A model generated the notes under the pieces. That model did not search any database and was not told the DNA's origin. It saw nothing but the letters and a program-made list of their open reading frames with translations. Of a DNA stretch of 64,000 bases, positions 11,086 through 21,521 are shown one piece after another (the stretch's first letter is position 1; the number at the start of each line of letters is the position of its first letter). Source of the DNA: Macrotrachela quadricornifera (Eukaryota > Rotifera > Eurotatoria > Philodinida > Philodinidae); contig JAJEKB010020945.1 of assembly GCA_022393335.1 (NCBI GenBank), forward strand, positions 313,411 through 377,410. Reading direction: 5' to 3'. A program made the translations under genes and the position numbers.

Positions 11086-12076
11086 TTATAAAAAATTCAT
11101 GCGACGCAAAAATCTCTCTTTGAAATATAACCAGACTTTATGATTGTATAAAAATAAATTAATAACTTCGCCAAGTAGATTGAATCCAGCCAATAGTTTG
11201 AGTATTTCAACCCAGATATTATTCGTATTTAGAATAGTGAACAGAATATATACAGGACTCCATCCGAATAAAAAGAGAAAGAGAAGAAGAATCATTCGTT
11301 TAGCTACGCGAATATCTCGATTATTAAATGATGATGGTTGATTTGGTATATTTGATGGAACAACACGTCGACTAGATGAACGTGCATGTAAGAAAATAAA
11401 TATGTTAATTATTAAGAAGAAAGCACTTGGAAAAATGATTATAATTAATAAGATATAAATTCGCAACCATAAAGCTTCATTCATTTGACCACAAGACTAA
11501 AAACATAAGAAATAATTCACATAGATTAATAATATCAAAAATTAAAATATTCGAATTTGTTTTTGTTTTATATAAATCTGACATATATTTATTTCTAGTT
11601 TCAGAACGTCTGATATTTTTCAATGCTTCAAATAAAACAATTACCTGTCCATATATAGAAAATAATGGTAATGGAAGAATCACTCCTATTAACCATTGAA
11701 TTCCAATGCAAGTCAAAACCCATCGATGAGTCTTAAATAGAACTTTATTATTATATAGAATAATACAAAATCGATTTAAGGACACATTGCATATTGCATA
11801 AATTTCTTGGCAATTTACAATTGTTTGAATATATTGAAATAGAGTACAATCCCATTTGGCTAAATCATCAAATGATACTATTTGTAAAATATTATATATA
11901 ATCCAATAAATAGAACAAACAATACAACTTATACAAACATTAACAGTTAATATATTAATAGAAGTATGAAAACGTTTAATAAAAAAAATTGGTATTGAAT
12001 AAATACAAGCTAATAAAATGATGAGGAGAAAAAATACAAGTCGAATTATAGCGATATATTGAATAGCATTAAACAT
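11086..12076 (-). CDS. Rhodopsin-like seven-helix receptor, two exons
   Basis: Exon 1 is 12076-11645 and exon 2 is 11496-11086, separated by a 148-bp intron (GTAATT...TTTTAG, phase 0), giving 280 residues. Splicing restores SCGQ, so an extracellular-loop-2 Cys follows helix 4 and can pair with the Cys at the start of helix 3 (WDCTLFQY). Helices 1-4 are in exon 1, 5-7 in exon 2. The DRY position reads LNRF, and the NPxxY region reads NLFLY, so both switch motifs are altered. Such divergent class A receptors are common in rotifers; the ligand is unknown. It is convergent with the F-box/GRDP gene (3' ends 289 bp apart). Confidence 0.8.
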
Positions 12077-13528
12077 TTTGTTTTTTTTTAATAATTTTAA
12101 TGATTATACATTACTATCCTGTTCTATGTAATTCTTTTTTCTGCTTTGTCATTTTCAACGAAGCAATACATTCTCGCCTTTATCACATTATGTCTGTTTA
12201 ATAATTTTACATTATAAAAATAAAACACGCATTATTATATGCATGACTAACATAAAAATAAAATTTATGGACTTTAACCTAGTTGCAATTATTTTCTTTT
12301 GATGAGCCGTTCAAACATTAATAACGAACTGTTCTTGTTCATTCTTTGCTTCATATGTTATTTATGTAACTTGCTTTTCTTCCAGTATTACATTTTAGTT
12401 ATATTCCGATAATTTTAATAGATGAAATATTTTAAACTAAATTTTATTGAATTACTACAGGGTAGTATATAAGCTGATTTAATATCAATAAGATTATATG
12501 ATAGAGAGGCAAACATGTATCAGAATAATTTTTGGATAAATTAAAAATTCATAGTTTCACTTTTTATGTGGATTCGCATGAAAATATTTATCAAGTATTG
12601 CTTTAGTGTGATTTAAGTTTTAGATTTTTTTACCATAATGTTTATACATGCGCAAGATAAAAAACACACGATATACCTTCCGAACTATTGACTAAATATA
12701 ATTCATTCCATTGCCAAGTGTATTGAAAGTTAAAAAGGATGAGAAGTAAGAAAAGTCATTTTTTGAAATGTGTTGAGACTTACTACGCTAAAATTTCTTC
12801 ATTGTCTAAAGGTTCTCAGATGTAGGTAAGAATGCAATTAGCTCGAAGGGTCCACACTCATGTTCGGATTTGAAAGCTAGTTAGTTAATACAGATAGTAT
12901 TATGTATCTTGGTAAGTATCCAAATGTTTCTTGAGATATACAATTAATTAACAAAACATCATAAAGTTCTATCAAGTTCTTAAGTTGAATGCATGCCTAA
13001 CTGAAGAAATATCTGAAGAAATAAAGAGAAAAATGGATTATATCTATAGCAATACAACAAAAGTACTAAAAAACTGAACTGATGCTATATGTGAGGATGT
13101 GCAATATGGCATTAGTTTGTATATTATATTGTGTTTTGAATTGTATCATATTTTTAAAACTATTTTAAATAGGAAACATGCATATTTATAAGATTTTTTA
13201 ATAAACTGCAAAAATAAATTAATCTATGATCAAATATTCAGTATAATAAAAATTTTTATTTTATTAAAAGAATTCAGTAGTCAAAGGATTAAAATCATTT
13301 TTCCTCCAATATCGATTCTCAATAGAATGTATGAGATTTCCATAGAACGTTCTGGAAATGTTCAGCCCATAGAAGGACATGCATAGAATATTTAGGATCT
13401 ACCAAAAGTTCTGATCATGGTGTTAATAGAACACATAGTCTAATAGAGAAAAGAATGTGAAGATTTTTCTATGCTATTTGATCATACCTTTAACTACGTA
13501 ATATAATGATAATAAATTTTGGATAAAA
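12077..13528. other. Gene-poor AT-rich DNA
   Basis: No open frame with family features and no clear repeat was seen between the GPCR start and the fold-back element at 13529. Confidence 0.5.
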
Positions 13529-14133
13529 CTTCTTTTCGTTATGATTTGTGCGTGGTCATAATACTAGATCACAACGGATGAAACAGGTTAATGTTTAATC
13601 CCTCAAAGCATTACATTAATAATCAAAATATCCCACAAAATGCAGCGTGAAAATCTCCACAACTTCTATAAGATCACTTATTTTCTTGGTGCATTTTTTT
13701 TTTCTGAAACGGGCAAAATTTTGGATGATCGGATTTTGATCATGCGAATTAAATAATGTTTCTTATACACAACGAATGCATTTTTTTTTATTTCATCGGT
13801 TCATCATCTGATATACTTTATCAAAAGGAAATAGAATGCATCACAAGGTGCAGCATGAATAGCTTTATAATCTTCACAGTAAAACTTATTGTAATAGTTT
13901 AAAAAAAAAAAGAAAATTCTGTGCGACTAATTGTTGTAGTGACGAAACTTTGGTCTCTCAAAACTTACTAAAAAATAAGTGGTCTTATAGAAATGATAGA
14001 GATTTTCACGTTGCATTTTATAGTATATTTTCATTATTAAGATGATGCTTTGAGAGATTGAACATTAATCTGCTCCATCCGTTGTGATCTAGTACTATGA
14101 CCATGCACAAACCATAACGAAATTTGTTTGAAG
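13529..14133. repeat. Fold-back element 2 (long inverted repeat, about 605 bp)
   Basis: The left arm 13529-13692 and right arm 13962-14133 are imperfect reverse complements. Outer blocks include CGTTATGRTTTGTGC, GGTCATARTACTAGATCAC and AACGGATG on the left, and their complements on the right. The inner ends share TATAAGAYCACTTATTTT. The loop of about 270 bp has a weak palindromic tendency. There is no coding frame. It is consistent with a non-autonomous fold-back or MITE. Confidence 0.75.
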
Positions 14134-17100
14134 TATAACAATATATGGAAAAGAAACAGCATTTAAATAAAGGTGTGCATATTTTATTTGTTTATTTACC
14201 AGAATTATCTTTTGATAATAGGAAGAAAGTATGATTATGTTATGTACTAATTAAAAATTCATCTTGAATCTAATCAACCAATCTTCTAACAATATATTGA
14301 GTCATGATCCGAGGCGATAATTACAGTTGTACTTACGATTTTCACATGAATATAAATACCACTCATTTCGCTATAACGCTCTAGAAATTGAAAGTGACTT
14401 TTACGAATTTTAAATCAGACATCTTAAAGATTATGTCTGTATGTTTATTTCAAAGTATCTTTGATTACAACAATCGATTTTTTTTGGAAGGTAGCTTTAT
14501 TATTAAGTACTGATTAATTAATAATTACACATCTGTTTGAATAACAGTTATATAATCATGCTTTTACTCGGAAAAAGCATTCAATATAATAAATAAAATT
14601 GTTTCACTTTCATTTAATCTGTTATAATGACAGGTGTTTCTCTATCATGGAGCTAAATAACCTCATGTAACTTTTTAATTGACATAATTGATGGTTATAA
14701 TATTCATAATAACACATAACTTGAAACAAAATATTTTTATTTTTTCTAACTATTTTTCAGTTTTTCCAATTTATAGTAAGTTAAATAAATCAAAACGTTT
14801 ACTATCAAATGCACTAAAGTTTATTGATTTAAAATAATTCTTAAGAGTATTATAGAGATTGTAACAACCTTTTCAAAAATAATCGATATTTTTCAGCAAA
14901 TAGGTATTTTAGTTTGAATGATTTTGTAGGTCTCAATTTCTTTCGATTCTTTGCACTCCAAATAGGTGGACTCAATATCAAAATCAAGAAAAAATTGGTT
15001 TGATATCCTAACAGATGTAAATCTTTCATGCTGTTCACTTTTTTTTGCTTCAATATTTACTAAACACTAACTGTTCTTGACTTACATTCACTAGCACTAC
15101 CATAATCTATCGAAGAATTTTTCGAGAAATACAAACTAAGGAGAAATTAAGACCTGCCAAACTGTAGTGGCATATTTTAACCAAATATTTATACCAACCG
15201 GAACTTCATTTCATTAAGACTGAATAATCGAATATCGAAAATGACATTTTGCGTGAAGAGAAACCTTCAAATTACGCATTAGCAGAATTTCTCAAATATA
15301 TCCTGGATTATCAGTTGAAGTATTTCTTTTTATATTTTCTTTCAAAATGAAAGATGACAATGCTTCTCACACAAACACCCATATAAAAATTATTACGTAG
15401 ATTCGAACTGCAGTATCATCAGAACCATCTGATTGATGATCAGCTCTGCCCCAGAGGCATACTACATAACAAGTTAGTTGACTTACATGATAAATACGAT
15501 ATGTGTGATGATCGAGGTTAGAACAGAAGACTTTCAATTAAAGTGCAAATTATTTGCATTTAAGCTATATCAAGTCGATGGATTATCTTTTATATATAGA
15601 TAATTTTTTTAAACTGCTTTTAAATATAAAATGAATTTCGAGACCATATATATGTTATTATGTCAATATAAAACCTAAAAGAAATTATTTTCCATCTTTA
15701 TTTTTTAATAAAAACTCAATAAAATGTGAAGAATTACATCTAGTAAAAAAATGTTAGTTCGATACCGGAGATATCAATTTACGTTCTGTTTCAAATTAAT
15801 TTAAGAATAAATGAAGTTAATAGTGATTTACATTTAAAAAATTATGATTATAAGAAATTTAATTTATTTTTAAACTTATATCATGAAGAAAAATTAGTTT
15901 AGATTTATCTTAAATTAACTGTAAATAAGGTGTTACCAAATACACATGTTTAGTGCTTTTTTAAATAACTCTTAATCAATTACTTATGATTTATTTCTTA
16001 TGGACAAATTTTTTTTCGTGTATTTATTAAATAAAACTTTTACTCAATTTTATATAATTTTATTTATCACAAAAAAGTGTTTTTATTTATTTATATATAT
16101 TAAATTAAAAACTTTAATCAATAGACTATTACGTATTCGTCACGAACGACTCTTTTCATATATTTATTGAATAAAAAAATTAGCTAATTGGCTATAGATT
16201 ATTTGCACAAATGAATATTTCTTTTTTCATATATGATTGAATAAAGGTTTTAGTCAATGAATCATAGTTTATTTGTTGCAAACAAGGTTCATTCGATTTT
16301 CATTGATATTAAATAAAAATTTAAGATTAAAGTATTTATCTCATAAAATCTAATTTAAAACAAATTAGAATTTTCCCAGTTGTTGATATTTTCAATTGGA
16401 ATTAAGCAACTAAGATTATGCACTTTCAATTTTCTTCAGAACTATGCCTGAAAAAAACTCATTTATAGATTGAATAAAAAAATAAAATCTATATTTTGGT
16501 ACTACTTTTATTATGTAACATTTTTCTGCATAGGAAACACTTGCTACTTAAATTTAATAATATATATGAATTTCTTTAACACAAATATGTTCTATGAATG
16601 TGATTAGAATTACTTTAAAAGTATTTTTAAAACTTCAAGTTCATCTTTATGAGATACGTCTAAACACATCTTTGAAACGCGTCTACATGCGTCCCATGTG
16701 CATTTCAGTTTCACATGGGCAATATGTGAAAAAATTGTTCTAAACAACTATACATAATTTTATATATTAGTCTAATTTCAGAGTTGAAAATATAGTTTAA
16801 TATATCTAAAAATAAATAATTTTTATATGTATTCATTTTAAACTTTAAGTTCATTTAAAATTTTCTTTAGGTTAATTACTGTTCAAACTTTCATTTTTCT
16901 TAGTATATATTATTCAAGAATATTAATAAGTATGTGTTACGTTCTTTTGCATGGAAACTATTGAACCACGTAATATTGCTCGAAGTATTTAAAATATGAC
17001 TATTCATACAAAAAATTATTAAATATAATCGAAAAAGTAATTAATTCTAATATGTATTCCTGTGATGTTATAATATAAAAAATATGAATTTTTTATAATG

Positions 17101-17310
17101 AGATTTTTATATAAAGTACGGAAGATATTTCAATTAATGTTAAAAGAACTTTCTAAAAATATAAAATTATAATTTAATATTTAAGAATAAGACGTTTATA
17201 TTGTATTTGCATTTTTTATCATTTTTATTAGAATGTTATTTTGATCTTGGAATAGTCCAGATATTGTTTAAAAGAATGAAATGAAAATTTTAGAATTTTA
17301 TTATTACTAA
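14134..17310. other. Very AT-rich intergenic DNA
   Basis: Contains a tRNA-like relic (15393-15469) and a stretch at 14755-14870 resembling 4573-4690. The rest is low complexity. The minus-strand frame at 14850-15053 has no features. From 15550 to 17310 the sequence is almost pure A/T with no gene signal until the GPCR. Confidence 0.5.
15393..15469 (-). other. tRNA-like relic (or tRNA-derived repeat)
   Basis: On the minus strand a 77-base unit is closed by a 7-bp pairing, TTATGTA with TACGTAA. It contains a B-box-like AGTTCGAATCT in the right place, a TGCAG/CTACG T-stem with one mismatch, and a GCTC/GAGC-like D region. The anticodon stem is poor and U33 is missing, so a functional tRNA is unlikely. 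A chance match is possible. Confidence 0.25.
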
Positions 17311-18270
17311 ATGTCCAATCCAGTTTCTCAAACTATTGGTTTTTATGGTTATATATTTACATTTCCATTAGGTTTTATCGGACATACATTTAGTTTGATT
17401 ACCTTTTTATCTAAAACTCTTCGTATTACATCTACTGGTTTTCTTTTTATTTGTTTAACTTTTTCTGATATATTATATCAAATAATATCTATTCTTGATT
17501 TTATTACACAAACTTTACAAATAAAATCATTTCAAACAGAATATCTATGCCGTTTTCGTACATTTATTCTTAATTTTTCAACATTTACATCAGCTTGGAT
17601 TCTTGTATTAATTAGTATTGATCGATTAATTCGTGTATGTTTTCCACATCAACAAAGACGAATATGTACACGAAAAATAGCTGCTATATCTGTTAGTATT
17701 GTGTGTATATGTTCAATTTTATTTACATGTCATGTTCTTCAAACAGAATTTGCTTATAGTGTACCAATTAGTAAATTATGTGGACCAAATCGAAGTATAT
17801 TAACATTGTATTCAAATTTTTATTTTAATATTTGGCCTTTTTTTCAATTATTCATAACTTATTTTATTCCATGTTGTTTAATGATTATTTCATTAATTTG
17901 TATACGTATTAAATTATATATACAACAAAATCATTTTGAAAGATCAATAAGAAGAGAACAACTTGAACAACAAATGTTTATATTATTAATTTCAAGTATA
18001 ATATGTTTTTCAATTTGTACATTATCTTATTCTATTCATCGAATTATTTATCAACGATTTGAAGTAAATTCAATAACATTAATTGAAATTGCAATATTAA
18101 CTATTTTTTTAAATATGAATTATTGTTATAATTTTTATATTCATTGTTTAACATCAAATCTATTTCGACAAAAATTTATTCAACAATTAAAATATATTTT
18201 TTTCTGTTGGAAAAGACAAATTAATAATACAGTATATCCATTATCATTAATAAATAGACCACATAATTAG
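17311..18270 (+). CDS. Rhodopsin-like seven-helix receptor, intronless
   Basis: Single exon of 319 residues, a usual length for class A receptors with short loops. Seven hydrophobic helices can be placed. Helix 2 carries LTFSD; helix 3 ends in SIDRLIRVCFP, so the DRY switch is DRL at residues 104-106. A Cys precedes helix 3 (EYLCRF) and another lies in loop 2 (SKLCGPN), the usual disulfide. The long loop 3 is charged (ERSIRREQLEQQ). The helix 7 NPxxY is replaced by NMNYCYNFYIH. The ATG is the first in frame and follows stops. Ligand unknown. Not a close copy of the receptor at 11086-12076, which has an intron and a different helix 3 motif. Confidence 0.85.
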   Translation: MSNPVSQTIGFYGYIFTFPLGFIGHTFSLITFLSKTLRITSTGFLFICLTFSDILYQIISILDFITQTLQIKSFQTEYLCRFRTFILNFSTFTSAWILVLISIDRLIRVCFPHQQRRICTRKIAAISVSIVCICSILFTCHVLQTEFAYSVPISKLCGPNRSILTLYSNFYFNIWPFFQLFITYFIPCCLMIISLICIRIKLYIQQNHFERSIRREQLEQQMFILLISSIICFSICTLSYSIHRIIYQRFEVNSITLIEIAILTIFLNMNYCYNFYIHCLTSNLFRQKFIQQLKYIFFCWKRQINNTVYPLSLINRPHN

Positions 18271-18899
18271 CTATTTAAAAAAGACTAAAATTAATTAAAA
18301 TAATCTGTTGTATTTCTATATAAAAAAGATTAATAAAGACAGGTACTTAAAAGAAAATGCTGCGAAGAAAAAGGACAGTCTGCTTTTTAATTATTTTAAG
18401 TTATCTATTTTAGAATTATCTATTACAAAATATTATTTATATTAAAAGAGAAATGAGGCATTCTTTTTTACCTTTAAGCAAAATATTCTTTTAACATTAT
18501 ATTTATTTATCAATCAGATATAACGAGGAAAAGTAAACTATGATGTTAATAGTTATGTATGTCAGGTAAACAAAAAATGGGTGTCATTTGAAATTATTGC
18601 CTTTGAATAATCAACGTTTTTTTTTTAATAGTCAAAAACGTGTAACGTTCTTGTTTATAAAGGCTTTTATCATACTTACAAATCATATTACATTTAAATG
18701 CATTGACTAAAGAATGATGGTATTTTCCAACAACGATAAAAGAAAAAAAAAATCATGATTTGATCAAAAAGGAAATGAATACAGGTTAATAGGGATGACT
18801 CATATGAGCAAGTGTATAATGTCACATGTTTTTTTACATCGAAAGGTATATATAATGATAAGATTATAATGAAAAAGGTGTCATAATCACGAAAAATAA
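18271..18899. other. Intergenic spacer
   Basis: A/T-rich spacer between two intronless plus-strand genes; no gene or repeat recognised. Confidence 0.5.
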
Positions 18900-21521
18900 A
18901 TGGGAACTACTCATGGTACACCTTACGAAATTCTTCAAGTATCAAAAAACGCTAACACTAATGAACTTCGACGTGCTTTTTTTAATCATATTCATGCTTT
19001 AAAGCAACGTAAAATATCAGATATTGCATTTCGTCATATTTGTCGAGCTTATGAATGTTTATCTGATTTGGATAAACGTAAGAATTATGATGATAATAAT
19101 ATATGGACTTTTCATATACCTATAAAAAAATATACTCTTCAACAACTAGCTAGTGAACCTAGCCTTATATTGGAATTAAAAAATCGATTAAATAATGCTA
19201 CCTTACAAGAAATAAATGCTCAAGATCCTATAACCAGTCATACAATACTCTATCGTGCAGCTCGTGTTGGAAATATTTTAGCTGTTCTATATCTTATTGA
19301 AAAAGGTGCTGAACCTGATTTATTCCAAAATAATAAAAGTACAGCTTTACATGTTAGTTCATTTTATGGACATCCAGAAGTAGTCCGTTGTCTATTAGAG
19401 AGTGGAGCCGATTATCGTATAATAAATGCATATGACAATTTAGCTGAATCAGAAGCTTACAATAATGATGTGCAACAAACCTTTATTGAACTGAAGCAAA
19501 CACCTTTTGTTCAAGCAGCTGCTAATCAACTTAATTGGTTTAAAGATAATATTAATAATTTATGTCATCATATTGATCAACAATATTATATACATCGACA
19601 AACACTTTTACATTGTGCTAGTAAAAAAGGCTATTTAGATCTTGTTCGTTGGCTAGTGGCGGAACGTTCAGCTAATCTTGATATTGTCGATATCAATCTA
19701 AATTCAGCTTTACATTTAGCAGCATATAATGGACATTTATTAGTGGTAGAATATCTTCTTAATCGAGGTGCTAATTCTCTTCTTGTTAATAAATGGAATA
19801 TGACTGCAGAACAAGATGGTAAACATCATGGTATATCTATGATTGACATTTTTAAAAATATACGTCAACGAAATGTGTTTGAAATGGCAATTAATGGTAT
19901 AGATTGGTGGTTTGAATATCATTTTAGTAATAATTCACCAGATGCAGTCGATGAGAATGGTATAAGTTTACTTTATTTTGCATGTCGTTATGGTCAAACA
20001 TCCGTTGCAAAATGGTTATTAGAACATGGAGCAAATGTAAATATACAATCTGAACAAGGTACTAAAAGTACTCCGTTACATGCAGCAGCTTTTTTTGGAC
20101 ATGCATCTGTTGTTGAATTATTACTTGAACGTGGTGCTGATGTTAATATAAAAAATAATTTTGGTGCTACTGTTTTTGATGAAGATAAACCAGATAATAT
20201 TAAAATTATTTTACAACAATATCGACGCAATTTTAATAGTGATAAATTAATGCCCGTACATATTTATATGGAAAGGTCAAATGATAATGAACCAATAGTA
20301 AAAACTTATCTACGTTTTGATGCTAAAAAAACTGATCTATTAGAAGCATTACCTGAGAAATTACGTAATGAAAATGGTTATTTTGCTATAGCGAAACGTC
20401 CATTACATTTTGAAACAGATGATACACCTATTTTAACAGCAGTATGTTTAGCTCGTTATGTACGATCAATATTTGTGGAAATTCCATTGCGTCTAACGTT
20501 TTCTACAGGAAAAATACATATGAAGAACTCTAATAGATTGAAAAAAGGTTCTACTTTTGATTATGCAACATTTGAAAGAACTTTTGAAACAAAAAGTCAT
20601 ACTGAAACTCTGACTTTTCAATCATCGAATAGTACAAAACAAATATGTCGTATTGATAATTTGCTTTTCTCTATTTCATCCAATTCTAATGATAAAGATG
20701 TCGAATTTAATGTACAATATAAAAACGTATCTAATTCTCGATGGTGTGGCTTACCAGGATGTGTTTATCTATTTAAAATAACATATGAAAGTAGATCTAG
20801 ATTAAAAGAATTACCAATAGTATCATTTTCAAAAGAACCGAATGTTCGTCTTTATACACTAGTTCCATCATCACCTTATTGGTTCACTTGCGATACATAT
20901 CAAAAACGTTTACCTATTATTGAAAGTATACATGCATTTTTTCATTATATTGATATCATTCCAGCTTTGCTTAGTTTACCAGCAGATTTATTTATATCTA
21001 TCGCACTTGAACAACCTTTAATATTATCTAATAATCCAGTTCCTTGTAAATATTTAGAATTATGTAAACGTGATAACAATAAATTTCCACTTATTGCCTA
21101 TCATGGAACACGAATTAATGCTGTACAATCGATTCTTATGGATGGACTTGTTATACCAGGTACAGTGGTTGCTAATGGAACACGAATTAGTCCACCTCCA
21201 AATCATATTCCATTATATACAAATATTAATAATATATCAAATTTTGCTAATGCTATTTTTCTTAGTCCAAGTATTTATTACAGTTCCGATACAGTCTATG
21301 CAACACCATTTGAACATGAAGGTAAACTATTATTGCCTGTATTAGAATGTAGTGTTAAAGCTGGATCATATACTACACATAAAAGTACAGTACCTAATTA
21401 CAATCCACATCCAACAGACAATACGAATATGATTGAATGGCGTATTAATGATCCAACTAGTATCGAAATTAATCGTATACTTTTCATTATTAAAGAATTT
21501 GATCAACGAAAAAAAGCATAA
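18900..21521 (+). CDS. J-domain-like / ankyrin / ART-like fusion protein, intronless
   Basis: 873 residues in one exon. Residues about 8-68 resemble a DnaJ J domain (YEILQVSKNANTNELRRAF, then AYECLSDLDKRKNYD), but the HPD tripeptide is absent (NHIHALKQ in its place), so Hsp70 stimulation is doubtful. Residues about 115-445 hold ankyrin repeats in three blocks (for example TALHVSSFYGHPEVVRCLLE, SALHLAAYNGHLLVVEYLLN, TPLHAAAFFGHASVVELLLE). A middle region of about 280 residues is unrecognised. The C terminus contains AYHGT with His735, a long loop, then AIFLSPSIYYSS (Tyr793/Tyr794), and IEWR with Glu846, an order that fits the His-Tyr-Glu triad of PARP-like ADP-ribosyltransferases. That assignment is inference. 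The short A-rich leader gives the first ATG. Possible roles are a stress or defence enzyme targeted by ankyrin repeats. Confidence 0.8.
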   Translation: MGTTHGTPYEILQVSKNANTNELRRAFFNHIHALKQRKISDIAFRHICRAYECLSDLDKRKNYDDNNIWTFHIPIKKYTLQQLASEPSLILELKNRLNNATLQEINAQDPITSHTILYRAARVGNILAVLYLIEKGAEPDLFQNNKSTALHVSSFYGHPEVVRCLLESGADYRIINAYDNLAESEAYNNDVQQTFIELKQTPFVQAAANQLNWFKDNINNLCHHIDQQYYIHRQTLLHCASKKGYLDLVRWLVAERSANLDIVDINLNSALHLAAYNGHLLVVEYLLNRGANSLLVNKWNMTAEQDGKHHGISMIDIFKNIRQRNVFEMAINGIDWWFEYHFSNNSPDAVDENGISLLYFACRYGQTSVAKWLLEHGANVNIQSEQGTKSTPLHAAAFFGHASVVELLLERGADVNIKNNFGATVFDEDKPDNIKIILQQYRRNFNSDKLMPVHIYMERSNDNEPIVKTYLRFDAKKTDLLEALPEKLRNENGYFAIAKRPLHFETDDTPILTAVCLARYVRSIFVEIPLRLTFSTGKIHMKNSNRLKKGSTFDYATFERTFETKSHTETLTFQSSNSTKQICRIDNLLFSISSNSNDKDVEFNVQYKNVSNSRWCGLPGCVYLFKITYESRSRLKELPIVSFSKEPNVRLYTLVPSSPYWFTCDTYQKRLPIIESIHAFFHYIDIIPALLSLPADLFISIALEQPLILSNNPVPCKYLELCKRDNNKFPLIAYHGTRINAVQSILMDGLVIPGTVVANGTRISPPPNHIPLYTNINNISNFANAIFLSPSIYYSSDTVYATPFEHEGKLLLPVLECSVKAGSYTTHKSTVPNYNPHPTDNTNMIEWRINDPTSIEINRILFIIKEFDQRKKA

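Noticed and set aside
11477..11644. Extension of GPCR exon 1 to residue 199
   Set aside because: The tail is the 148-bp intron; removing it restores the loop-2 Cys and helix 5 in frame.
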